This document shows, one piece after another, positions 44,725-52,892 of a DNA stretch of 64,000 nt. A model generated the notes under the pieces. That model worked only from the letters and a program-made list of their open reading frames with translations. It had not been told where the DNA came from and did no database searches. This stretch comes from Pedobacter cryoconitis (GTDB lineage Bacteria; Bacteroidota; Bacteroidia; Sphingobacteriales; Sphingobacteriaceae), in contig NZ_CP014504.1 in assembly GCF_001590605.1 (NCBI RefSeq), positions 5,270,001-5,334,000 of the forward strand. Direction: 5' to 3'. A program made the translations under genes and the position numbers. The stretch's first letter is position 1. Each line of letters starts with the position of its first letter.

Positions 44725-45508
44725 CTTTCAAATCATAAGAAGTACCAGCATCCAATAAAGCAACAGCCAGGAATTTTCCTTTTAAATCTGTTGGTAAATC
44801 AACCATCACCCATTGGGTAGCATCCGGCAACATGGCCAGCACTTCAGGTTTAATTTTTATTTCCTCTCCCGTTTCTTTATTTGTTAATTCAAAACGGATA
44901 AATGCATCTTTATTCAGGTTTCCCTTATTGTGTATTTTTAAAGCCAGTCTTCTGCTTTTCGCTTTTCCGTTATCATGAATCCCCCGGTCCTCAAAAGATA
45001 GAAACTCAAGCTCTCCAGGATTTAATCCCCGCGGCACATAATAAACTTGTATCCCAACCTCCATTAACACATTAATACCAATCTTGGCTGCATTTTTTTG
45101 CTGTGCTTCTTGTTCTTTGACCTGCGTAAAAAAGAGCATGCTCGTTGTTAACTTATCCGCATGCGCAGGAATAGTCATCGATACATTGACTTGCTTATTC
45201 TCACCAGGCTGCACAGCGATATTATTTGACGAAAGCGTAAGCCAGCTGGAGTTCGATAGAGGCAATGTATTACTATCATAATAGATTTTGATACCGAGCG
45301 AATCCCTCTTCCAGTCTTGTATCCTGGTGACAAAAGACAATACACCCGCCGACGTATTCCCAAAGGTAACTATTTGGCTAACCGTCTCTCCCGGATTTCC
45401 ACTAAAGAAAATCCTGGCTGGTGAAATTGAAAAGCCCTGTCCTTTCGCTAAGTCTGGTAGCGTCATGACAAGGCATAGGATGAATAAACCAGTAAGTACC
45501 CTCATCAA
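44693..45508 (-). CDS. PapD-like periplasmic chaperone
   Basis: The 271-aa protein has a signal peptide (1-23, ending AKGQ). The first sandwich domain carries the chaperone-like start GFSISPARIFFSGNPGETVS, then QIVTFGNTSAGVLSFVTRIQ, a central LSSNNIAVQPGENKQVNVSM and the KLTTSMLFFTQV strand that would correspond to the donor G1 region. A second sandwich domain follows (about 165-265). The size and domain layout fit fimbrial chaperones, although sequence identity to classical PapD is low. It starts five bases after the small subunit gene. An equally good start is the second Met one codon later. Confidence 0.65.
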   Translation of the reverse strand: MMRVLTGLFILCLVMTLPDLAKGQGFSISPARIFFSGNPGETVSQIVTFGNTSAGVLSFVTRIQDWKRDSLGIKIYYDSNTLPLSNSSWLTLSSNNIAVQPGENKQVNVSMTIPAHADKLTTSMLFFTQVKEQEAQQKNAAKIGINVLMEVGIQVYYVPRGLNPGELEFLSFEDRGIHDNGKAKSRRLALKIHNKGNLNKDAFIRFELTNKETGEEIKIKPEVLAMLPDATQWVMVDLPTDLKGKFLAVALLDAGTSYDLKVAEKEIIYRP

Positions 45509-45513
45509 GCAGA

Positions 45514-46044
45514 TTAAGGTTGTGTAATCGTGTAAACAACATTTGTGGCATAAGTCCCTACCGCCTTACCAATCAGGCCAGCAGCCGTAGGAATTGTATA
45601 ATTTATATTATAAGCCGTTGCAAGTGTTGGTGAAGCAGTGGTAACCAGTGCCTGGTTAGTCGTTGTTAAAGCTGGTGCAGCATAAGTAGCGCCGGTAGTT
45701 GGTGTACTTGGGTCAATACTTACCTGTACAACACTTAAGGAGACCGGGGTTGCATTACCTGCAATTACATTGAACTCTGTCGCAGCTTTTACAGCAACAC
45801 TGTAAGGCTTGTTACTCACCACTGTAAAATGGTTTGCTTTCGCGACTGTTTTGCTACCTGCATAATCCGTAGCTAATGCATAATTAAAAACTACATCTGG
45901 AGTTGGACCCAGTGTAATAGAGAAGGCATCAGAAAGTACGATGCTAAGCGGTACGTTACCACTTACAGTCTGAGCATTAGCTTTCAGGTTGAAAATGGTG
46001 CCAACTACTAATAGTGCGGCGATGATGAGTAAGGTCTTTTTCAT
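45514..46044 (-). CDS. Single-domain pilin-like/DUF4402-like subunit
   Basis: The 176-aa protein has a signal peptide ending NLKANAQ (residue 25) and one beta-sandwich of Thr/Ala-rich strands. It finishes with GKAVGTYATNVVYTITQP, the same terminal strand pattern as each repeat of the 465-aa protein. There are no cysteines, unlike classical pilins. It is first in a three-gene operon with the chaperone and the longer subunit, the position usual for a major fibre subunit. Function as the major subunit is inferred from order and size. Confidence 0.6.
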   Translation of the reverse strand: MKKTLLIIAALLVVGTIFNLKANAQTVSGNVPLSIVLSDAFSITLGPTPDVVFNYALATDYAGSKTVAKANHFTVVSNKPYSVAVKAATEFNVIAGNATPVSLSVVQVSIDPSTPTTGATYAAPALTTTNQALVTTASPTLATAYNINYTIPTAAGLIGKAVGTYATNVVYTITQP

Positions 46045-46066
46045 GTTCTGTGGAATACGTTAACTA

Positions 46067-46074
46067 CAAAACTA
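46067..46074 (-). promoter_or_regulatory. Putative promoter of the subunit-chaperone operon
   Basis: On the minus strand TAGTTTTG matches TAnnTTTG and lies 22 bases upstream of the ATG at 46044. Confidence 0.5.
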
Positions 46075-46135
46075 GAAGTAAAGTCGTACTAAATCGCTAA
46101 AATAATGACACATATTGATGTCACATAACTCCACA

Positions 46136-46933
46136 TTATTTGAACGTAACAATGAAGGTACAGCCTTTGTCCAGCTCACTTTCAACTGCTATTTTTCCTC
46201 CCATAGAAGTAATCTGGGTTTTTGTAATAAACAGCCCTACACCACTTCCGTTAACATGACTGTGAAAGCGTTGATTTAAACCGAAGATCCTGTCTTTGTG
46301 TTTGTTCAGATCGATTCCTATGCCGTTATCAGAGAAGATCATGGTGACCTTTCCATCCTCATTGAGCCTGGTTGTGATGTCAATTCTAAGTGGTCTGCTG
46401 GCAGAATGGTACTTCATTGAATTCGACATTAAATTCATCAATATACTTTCCAGGTAACTTTTGGGGAAAGGAACCGTTTCACATTGGAAATCAGTGTGTA
46501 TATAAATTCCCAGTTTGTGGATTTGTTTATTAAAATAATTACATACTTTTTTGAAAATACTGCCAATACTTACATTTTCGATATTCAGTTTTTTATCACT
46601 TTTAATACTCAGCATCTGCGTCAGATCATAAATAGTCTCATTCAGTTTAAAAGCCGAGTCTCTGAACATATCTACAATTGTCTTATTATACTCATCCAGT
46701 ACGTCATAATCCAGGATATCAATTAATCCTATTAAATTCGATAAAGGTGCGCGGAGATTATGAGAAGTGATATAAGCAAATTGATTCAGGTCCTGATTAC
46801 GTGAAGTTAAATCCTCTATCAGCTGATCTCTTTCTTCTTCGATCTTATTTTGGGTAATATATTCGCGGAAATTAGCAGCCAACGCACTGATGTCAGAGTT
46901 TTTAATCATATTATCTTTAAGTTGATTTGACAT
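46136..46933 (-). CDS. Soluble histidine kinase without a sensor domain
   Basis: The 265-aa protein has a short N terminus (about 45 residues, helical), then a HisKA helix with His58 in FAYITSHNLRAPLSNLIGLI and a full ATPase domain: YLESILMNLMSNSMKYHS, MIFSDNGIGID and GSGVGLFITKTQITSMGG. The catalytic part is strikingly similar to the kinase at 34087, suggesting duplication. No PAS, GAF or membrane segment is present, so the input is likely a partner protein. It lies just downstream of the fibre operon's promoter region on the same strand, with its own start 889 bases upstream of that operon. Confidence 0.82.
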   Translation of the reverse strand: MSNQLKDNMIKNSDISALAANFREYITQNKIEEERDQLIEDLTSRNQDLNQFAYITSHNLRAPLSNLIGLIDILDYDVLDEYNKTIVDMFRDSAFKLNETIYDLTQMLSIKSDKKLNIENVSIGSIFKKVCNYFNKQIHKLGIYIHTDFQCETVPFPKSYLESILMNLMSNSMKYHSASRPLRIDITTRLNEDGKVTMIFSDNGIGIDLNKHKDRIFGLNQRFHSHVNGSGVGLFITKTQITSMGGKIAVESELDKGCTFIVTFK

Positions 46934-47154
46934 GAGTATAAATTCATTGGAGATTACTTACATCAGGCAAACACCTTGCCATATTGTAACAAAAAAGCTT
47001 ATTTGGATACCCATTGTTATTCTTTTCGGGAATAATTAATTCTGATTGTTTAAGATAAGGTGATTTTAATGATTTATTTGGTATAGTACTGATAACTAAT
47101 ATTATATGTGACTTTTTTTTAAGGAATTATACTAAAACAGCTGTTTATTACAAG

Positions 47155-47850
47155 CTAAATTGTATTATTTAAAAGCTGTTGTGCAAGTACCGCGTCCAGT
47201 GCCGAACTGGCTGCCAGACTCAGGATAAATTCATCCCGTGAACCATCACCTAAATACTGAGTGTTTGTATTTCCCTGGAGATCTGTGACACTATTTAGTG
47301 GATTGTAAGGCGTGATTTTAATATCGCTTTCTGCGAAGCCCCTTTTAACTAATAATCTAAAAGCATTTTCTGCTTCGCTTTCCTCCTGATATACCCTGGT
47401 GATCACCTGAAAAGGGATACGTTCTGTATAACTGCCATGCGCTTCCTTTGCAGCTTTGCTGGTTTCATCAAAATCTTTATGGCCATATATTTCCGAATCT
47501 GTTGAAATGACTGGCTGTCCCTGAATATAATCAGGTAAAACTGAAATCTGCTGCGCGGTAATATTGGGGAGGACAATTTCTTCTATATGACTATGCAGTT
47601 CTGCGGCACCAATAGGGATTAAAACTTCCCGTTCCTGAATGTTCCATACATTTCCGGCAAGGTTTAAAATCAGATAGCGTGCCTGATGCCGCTCATCAAT
47701 CAGCAGGTCTCTGATTGTTCCGATGAATTGTCTCGCAGAATTTACGACTGTCCGGGTGGTCAGATCTGGCTGTCCTGCTCTGATTGAATAAGCATTGTGG
47801 TTTAATTCTGTTAAATTTTTAAGCCGATGCTCATTTTCTTCTCGTTCCAT
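47155..47850 (-). CDS. PRC-barrel domain protein
   Basis: The 231-aa protein has a PRC-barrel-like N-terminal part (about 20-110: SARQFIGTIRDLLIDERHQA, RYLILNLAGNVWNI, VLIPIGAAEL). A C-terminal segment (about 145-190, VYQEESEAENAFRLLVKRGF) resembles the stress-protein 17M-type alpha-beta domain. There is no signal peptide. PRC-barrel proteins of this kind are common in Bacteroidota and are linked loosely to stress or RNA-related roles; no specific role can be given. No operon partner is close. Confidence 0.75.
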   Translation of the reverse strand: MEREENEHRLKNLTELNHNAYSIRAGQPDLTTRTVVNSARQFIGTIRDLLIDERHQARYLILNLAGNVWNIQEREVLIPIGAAELHSHIEEIVLPNITAQQISVLPDYIQGQPVISTDSEIYGHKDFDETSKAAKEAHGSYTERIPFQVITRVYQEESEAENAFRLLVKRGFAESDIKITPYNPLNSVTDLQGNTNTQYLGDGSRDEFILSLAASSALDAVLAQQLLNNTI

Positions 47851-48079
47851 AACCAGGTAGTTTTAGACTTTTCATCATTAGTGTGTTTATAACTGTCAAT
47901 AACTTAGTTTGGCGTTAAGATATGCTTAATAATTTTTCTATGCTACATATATATCTGTAATACAGTGCTATGTTGGCTTACTTATCTTCCAGCTATGCCA
48001 AATAAAAGCATTAGGTTATCCGGATAATTACCCACGTTTATTGGAGTTATTCACACCTGAGTGTGGATAACTTAAGCAT

Positions 48080-48109
48080 AAAAAAACCTACCTTTTTTCA
48101 AAGGCAGGT
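48080..48109 (-). terminator. Rho-independent terminator with GAAA loop
   Basis: Read on the minus strand, a 10-bp stem with one G-U pair and a GAAA loop (arms 48100-48109 and 48086-48095) is followed by a run of six U. It sits 25 bases after the stop of the small secreted protein gene. Confidence 0.75.
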
Positions 48110-48133
48110 CCTGTTTTTCATAATGTGTGTTAA

Positions 48134-48445
48134 TTATTGAACTACAACACCATCTTTGCCAATTTTTAAGGAAGCAGTTTCTTCACCCTTTTTAGCATCA
48201 ACCTGGTAGTATTCGGCTTTACTTGCATCAGTGATTTTGAATGCTGCAATTGGAGCCCAGTCTTTATATTTATCCGATGCTAAAGTTGCTTTCACAGCAT
48301 CTGGTAATTCTTCAATTTTAACCGGAGTTTTAGTAGTGCTGTCTTGTTGCGCTACCATAGTAACCTGTGTTTTGATATCATTTGCTTTAACGGTTGAGAC
48401 ACTTGCAAATGCTAAGATGGCTGCACCTAAGATTAAATTTTTCAT
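48134..48445 (-). CDS. Small secreted PepSY-like protein
   Basis: The 103-aa protein has a signal peptide (about 1-21, MKNLILGAAILAFASVSTVK, cleavage near ANA/D). The mature part has a PepSY/BLIP-like repeat: VKIEELPDAVKATLASDKYK, then AAFKITDASKAEYYQVDAKK and a final SLKIGKDGVVVQ strand. These small periplasmic proteins are frequent and often highly expressed in Sphingobacteriaceae; no biochemical function is established that I can name. A strong terminator follows. Confidence 0.7.
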   Translation of the reverse strand: MKNLILGAAILAFASVSTVKANDIKTQVTMVAQQDSTTKTPVKIEELPDAVKATLASDKYKDWAPIAAFKITDASKAEYYQVDAKKGEETASLKIGKDGVVVQ

Positions 48446-48802
48446 CTGTTATATTTTTAAATATTTTATTTTTTATACTATGATTCTTAATCAGACAGGT
48501 TACATAATAATGCCAATCCTAATCATTTTACGTAACTAACTGTTAATGAGTTTATTAGTTTTTAATGCTGAATTATTTAGTGTAGACAAATTCCACACTT
48601 TGGCGCCAGTATAAACAGTTGATATGTTTCCGGTTGCTAAAACGTATTAATACAATTTTAATCCTGCAATCCGCTGAAAAAAATCAACGAGCTTTATTCA
48701 TCCTGCCAAGGGGACTTTTGTCCCAAAAGAAAGCAAGCATATTTTATTTTACTGTAAATAAATCATTAATTGACTAGATTTACACCTTTATACTAGAATA
48801 AT
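48446..48802. other. Intergenic region upstream of glmS
   Basis: I see no gene here. The stretch is AT-rich with a small GGGAC/GTCCC hairpin near 48711-48724. No glmS-ribozyme-like sequence was recognised and no exact TAnnTTTG box was found close to the glmS start. Confidence 0.4.
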
Positions 48803-50641
48803 ATGTGTGGAATAGTAGGATATATAGGTTATAGAGAAGCTTGGCCAATTGTGCTGAAAGGCTTGAAAAGATTAGAATACCGTGGGTATGACAGTGCGGG
48901 TATTGCATTGATTAATCAAAGTGGATTAAAATTATACAAAAAGGCAGGAAAGGTTCAGGAACTTGAAAATTTCAGTGATGGAAAAGATAAATCGGGAACG
49001 ATTGGGATGGGGCACACCCGTTGGGCAACCCATGGTGAACCTTCAGACAGGAATTCACACCCGCACACTTCTAACGATGGTAAATTAACTATTATCCACA
49101 ATGGGATTATAGAGAATTATGCTACCCTGAAAGAAGAGTTGTTATCAAGGGGCCACGTTTTCAATAGTGATACAGATACAGAGGTACTGATCCATTTAGT
49201 AGAGGAGATCTACAAAAAAGAGAACACAGACTTATTGGAAGCAGTACGTTTGGCTCTACACCAGGTTAGCGGTGCTTATGCCATCGTGATTATGGACAAT
49301 GACCACCCAGATCAGTTAATTGCAGCCAGAAAAGGCAGTCCAATGGTTATTGGTGTAGGTGCAGGAGAATACTTTATTGCTTCTGATGCGACGCCAATTA
49401 TTGAATACACTAAAAACGTAATTTATCTGAATGATAATGAGATTGCATTTTTAAAACGCGATGAGTTATTAATTAAGAGATTAGACAACGTTGTACAAAC
49501 TCCATATATCCAGGAACTGGAGCTTAAATTGGAAATGCTTGAAAAAGGTGGTTATGAGCATTTCATGCTCAAAGAAATCTTTGAACAAGCAAGGTCGATC
49601 AGAGATTGTATGAGAGGCCGTATTTATCCGAATGAAGGAAGAGTACAATTAGGCGGAATTAAAGAGTATGCGGACAAGTTAAAGAACATTGACCGTATTA
49701 TTATTGTCGCTTGTGGAACTTCCTGGCATGCCGGACTGGTAGGTGAATATTTAATTGAAGAATATGCACGTATACCTGTAGAAGTAGAATATGCTTCAGA
49801 ATTTCGTTATAGAAATCCAATTATTACAGAGAAAGATGTAGTGATTGCGATCTCTCAATCCGGAGAAACAGCAGATACAATGGCTGCTATTGAGATGGCC
49901 AAAGAAAAAGGGGCAACTATTTTCGGGGTTTGTAATGTAGTAGGTTCCTCTATTCCACGTTTAACGCATGCAGGAGTTTATACCCATGCAGGACCTGAAA
50001 TTGGTGTAGCTTCAACCAAAGCATTTACAGCACAAGTAACGGTATTGACATTGATGGCCTTTTATATGGCACAGCAAAAAGGTACCTTAACACAAGCCAA
50101 ACTGGTAGAGCTGTTAACTGAACTGGATTGTATCCCGGAAAAGATCACTAAAGCATTAGAGTCCAACGATCTGATTAAAGAGATTGCGCATAAATTTAAA
50201 GATTCCAGAAACTGCCTGTTCCTGGGTAGAGGAAGTGGTTTCCCTGTAGCTTTAGAAGGTGCATTGAAATTGAAAGAAATCTCTTATATCCATGCAGAAG
50301 GTTATCCGGCAGCAGAAATGAAGCATGGTCCTATTGCACTGATCGATGAAGAGATGCCAGTAGTCGTAATTGCTACTAAAAACTCTTCTTATGAGAAGGT
50401 AATCAGTAATATTCAGGAAGTAAAAGCAAGAAAAGGGATTGTACTCGCTATCGTTACCGAAGGTGATACTGAAGTTCGTAAAATGGCCGATTACTGTATA
50501 GAAATCCCTGATGCAAGTGAAGCATTCCTTCCATTGCTGGCAACGATACCATTGCAATTACTTTCTTATCATATTGCTTTGTTAAGAGGTTGCAACGTGG
50601 ACCAGCCAAGAAATCTGGCTAAATCTGTGACTGTAGAGTAA
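48803..50641 (+). CDS. glmS: Glutamine-fructose-6-phosphate aminotransferase
   Basis: The 612-aa protein begins MCGIVGYIGYREAWPIVLKG, giving the N-terminal nucleophile cysteine after Met removal, with GMGHTRWATHGEPSDRNSHPH in the glutaminase domain. Two SIS sugar isomerase domains follow (about 290-610) with CGTSWHAGL, SQSGETADTMAA and the C-terminal QPRNLAKSVTVE. The size equals the family's. It makes glucosamine 6-phosphate, entry point to UDP-GlcNAc used for peptidoglycan, lipid A and the UDP-sugars of the upstream locus. Confidence 0.96.
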   Translation: MCGIVGYIGYREAWPIVLKGLKRLEYRGYDSAGIALINQSGLKLYKKAGKVQELENFSDGKDKSGTIGMGHTRWATHGEPSDRNSHPHTSNDGKLTIIHNGIIENYATLKEELLSRGHVFNSDTDTEVLIHLVEEIYKKENTDLLEAVRLALHQVSGAYAIVIMDNDHPDQLIAARKGSPMVIGVGAGEYFIASDATPIIEYTKNVIYLNDNEIAFLKRDELLIKRLDNVVQTPYIQELELKLEMLEKGGYEHFMLKEIFEQARSIRDCMRGRIYPNEGRVQLGGIKEYADKLKNIDRIIIVACGTSWHAGLVGEYLIEEYARIPVEVEYASEFRYRNPIITEKDVVIAISQSGETADTMAAIEMAKEKGATIFGVCNVVGSSIPRLTHAGVYTHAGPEIGVASTKAFTAQVTVLTLMAFYMAQQKGTLTQAKLVELLTELDCIPEKITKALESNDLIKEIAHKFKDSRNCLFLGRGSGFPVALEGALKLKEISYIHAEGYPAAEMKHGPIALIDEEMPVVVIATKNSSYEKVISNIQEVKARKGIVLAIVTEGDTEVRKMADYCIEIPDASEAFLPLLATIPLQLLSYHIALLRGCNVDQPRNLAKSVTVE

Positions 50642-50657
50642 ATCGTATAATCAGCAT

Positions 50658-50702
50658 AAAAAAAGCTACTCCGTTGAAATAAATGGAGTAGCTTTTTTTT
50701 TT
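50658..50702. terminator. Bidirectional terminator between glmS and dxs
   Basis: A perfect 9-bp stem AGCTACTCC/GGAGTAGCT (50664-50672 with 50685-50693) is flanked by A and T runs on both sides, so it can terminate both convergent genes. Confidence 0.85.
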
Positions 50703-50712
50703 AATAGTTCCT

Positions 50713-52641
50713 TTAAGAAGCAATAGTCGCAGTAGTTCTGCGCACTGCAATCTTTTTAACAGTTTCTATAATACCAGCTTTATCATAACCGCAAATTGAC
50801 CACAATTCGCTTTGTTCTCCATGGTCAACAACCTCGTCAGGAATACCTAAACGGATTACATTGGCCTGGTAATTATGATCAGCCATAAATTCCAGCACTG
50901 CAGAGCCCATTCCGCCTTGCAGACAGCCATCCTCTACAGTAACTATCTTTTTATAACGTGTAAAGACATCATGCAGTAAAACCTCATCAAGAGGTTTAAC
51001 AAAGCGCATATCATAATGCGCGGGATGGATGCCTTCCGTATTTAATTCTTTACAAGCCTCAACAGCGAAGTTGCCGACATTTCCAATGGTCAGGATAGCT
51101 ACTTCTTCACCGTCACAGATCTTTCTGCCTTTTCCGACCTCAATAGCTTTGAAAGGGCGTTTCCAGTCTGTCATGACCCCGTTCCCTCTCGGATAACGAA
51201 TAGAAAAAGGGCCCATGTTTTCCAGTTGAGCTGTATACATCAGGTTCCTGAGTTCTTCCTCATTCATTGGAGCGGCAACTGTCATATTAGGGATACAGCG
51301 CATATAAGCCAGGTCATAAGCACCATGGTGTGTTGCGCCGTCACTGCCGGCAAAACCTGCACGATCCAGACAAAAAACAACATTTAAGTTCTGTATAGCC
51401 ACATCATGTATCACCTGATCATATGCACGCTGCATAAAACTGGAATAAATATTACAGAAAGGCAGCATACCTTGTGTCGCTAGTCCGGCAGAAAAAGTAA
51501 CAGCATGCTGCTCAGCAATACCGACATCAAAAGCACGGTCAGGCATCGCTTTCATCATAATGTTCATCGATGATCCTGAAGGCATAGCAGGGGTAATCCC
51601 TACAATATTTTTATTAGCCTCAGCAAGCTCAACCAGTGTATGTCCGAAAACATCCTGATATTTTGGTGGCTGTGGTTTATCATTTACTGATTTTTTAATT
51701 TCACCTGTAATCTTATCAAAAAGACCAGGGGCATGCCATTTGGTTTGATCCTTCTCTGCCAATGCAAAGCCCTTTCCTTTAACAGTTACACAATGTAATA
51801 GCTTAGGGCCAGGAATATCCTTCAGGTCTTTTAATACGGCCGCTAATTTTTTTACATCATGGCCATCCACAGGACCAAAATACCTGAAATTTAAAGATTC
51901 AAAAAGGTTACTTTGATTTAATAAAGTGCCTTTAATACTTTTTTCTATCTTTTTGACGAATTTATGTGCATTAGGGCCAAGCTCAGAAAGCTTAATCAAT
52001 ACACTTGAAATATCATCTCTGAACCTGTTATAAGATTTAGAAGTGGTAATATTGGTCAGATATTCTTTAAGTGCACCAACATTCGGATCAATAGACATAC
52101 AGTTATCATTCAGGATAACCAGCAGGTTTGAATTTTCAATTCCAGCATGGTTAAGTCCCTCAAAGGCAAGTCCGGCAGTCATTGCACCATCACCAATTAC
52201 GGCAACATGCTGACGATCTTTCTCGCCTTTTAACTGTGAAGCTACAGCCATACCCAATGCCGCAGAAATTGAGGTAGAAGAGTGGCCTACACCCATCGTA
52301 TCGTATTCACTTTCGCTGATATTCGGGAAGCCACTGATACCATTCAGCAGTCGGTTTGTATGAAAAACAGATTTTCTTCCGGTCAGGATTTTATGGCCAT
52401 AGGCCTGGTGGCCCACATCCCAGACTAATTTATCGTAAGGGGTATTCATGACGTAATGTAAAGCTACAGTGAGCTCTACAACACCAAGACTAGAAGAAAA
52501 ATGGCCGCCATTTACACTTACAGTATCAATAATATACTGACGTAATTCCTGGCTGATTTGTTCCAGGTCATCTTCTGTATGCTGCTTTAAATCAGCAGGA
52601 TAGTTTATGTTAGGTAATAATGGAGTGTTGAAGTTTTCCAT
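50713..52641 (-). CDS. dxs: 1-deoxy-D-xylulose-5-phosphate synthase
   Basis: I start at the ATG at 52641 (MENFNTPLLPNINYPADLKQ), giving 642 aa; the longer frame begins with a TTG at 52662 and adds a non-conserved tail. Motifs: GGHFSSSLGVVELTVALHYV, VWDVGHQAYGHKILTGRK, VIGDGAMTAGLAFEGLNHAG (thiamine diphosphate GDG...N), and GIAEQHAVTFSAGLA in the pyrimidine domain. It condenses pyruvate and glyceraldehyde 3-phosphate to start the MEP isoprenoid pathway, which also supplies undecaprenyl phosphate for polysaccharide assembly. Confidence 0.95.
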   Translation of the reverse strand: MENFNTPLLPNINYPADLKQHTEDDLEQISQELRQYIIDTVSVNGGHFSSSLGVVELTVALHYVMNTPYDKLVWDVGHQAYGHKILTGRKSVFHTNRLLNGISGFPNISESEYDTMGVGHSSTSISAALGMAVASQLKGEKDRQHVAVIGDGAMTAGLAFEGLNHAGIENSNLLVILNDNCMSIDPNVGALKEYLTNITTSKSYNRFRDDISSVLIKLSELGPNAHKFVKKIEKSIKGTLLNQSNLFESLNFRYFGPVDGHDVKKLAAVLKDLKDIPGPKLLHCVTVKGKGFALAEKDQTKWHAPGLFDKITGEIKKSVNDKPQPPKYQDVFGHTLVELAEANKNIVGITPAMPSGSSMNIMMKAMPDRAFDVGIAEQHAVTFSAGLATQGMLPFCNIYSSFMQRAYDQVIHDVAIQNLNVVFCLDRAGFAGSDGATHHGAYDLAYMRCIPNMTVAAPMNEEELRNLMYTAQLENMGPFSIRYPRGNGVMTDWKRPFKAIEVGKGRKICDGEEVAILTIGNVGNFAVEACKELNTEGIHPAHYDMRFVKPLDEVLLHDVFTRYKKIVTVEDGCLQGGMGSAVLEFMADHNYQANVIRLGIPDEVVDHGEQSELWSICGYDKAGIIETVKKIAVRRTTATIAS

Positions 52642-52892
52642 GCAGGGTTTAATAGACAACAATATACAAAGTACGGGATTTTAGTTAAGATAACCGCAAA
52701 ATAATAGTCATTTCAAAAACAAAACAAATACGTGTTCAGGCTTACAACAGTTAAAAAAACAAATATGTTCTGAGAAGGTGTTTAAAATCGTTTGCATGAA
52801 CTTATATCTGTATGCTTCAGCAAGGTTAAAAAACAATAGTATTCTCTGAAGCTGTTGAAAATGATTATTTTTACAGAAATATACTTTGATAA

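Noticed and set aside
48231..48539. 102-codon plus-strand frame opposite the PepSY-like gene
   Set aside because: It lies antisense to a gene with a signal peptide and terminator and shows no domain.
35334..48700. Shared 13-base word CGAGCTTTATTCA near 35334 and 48688
   Set aside because: Two short matches in AT-rich intergenic DNA without further flanking similarity can be chance.
48446..48802. glmS ribozyme in the glmS leader
   Set aside because: No recognisable ribozyme core was seen, and that ribozyme is typical of Firmicutes.
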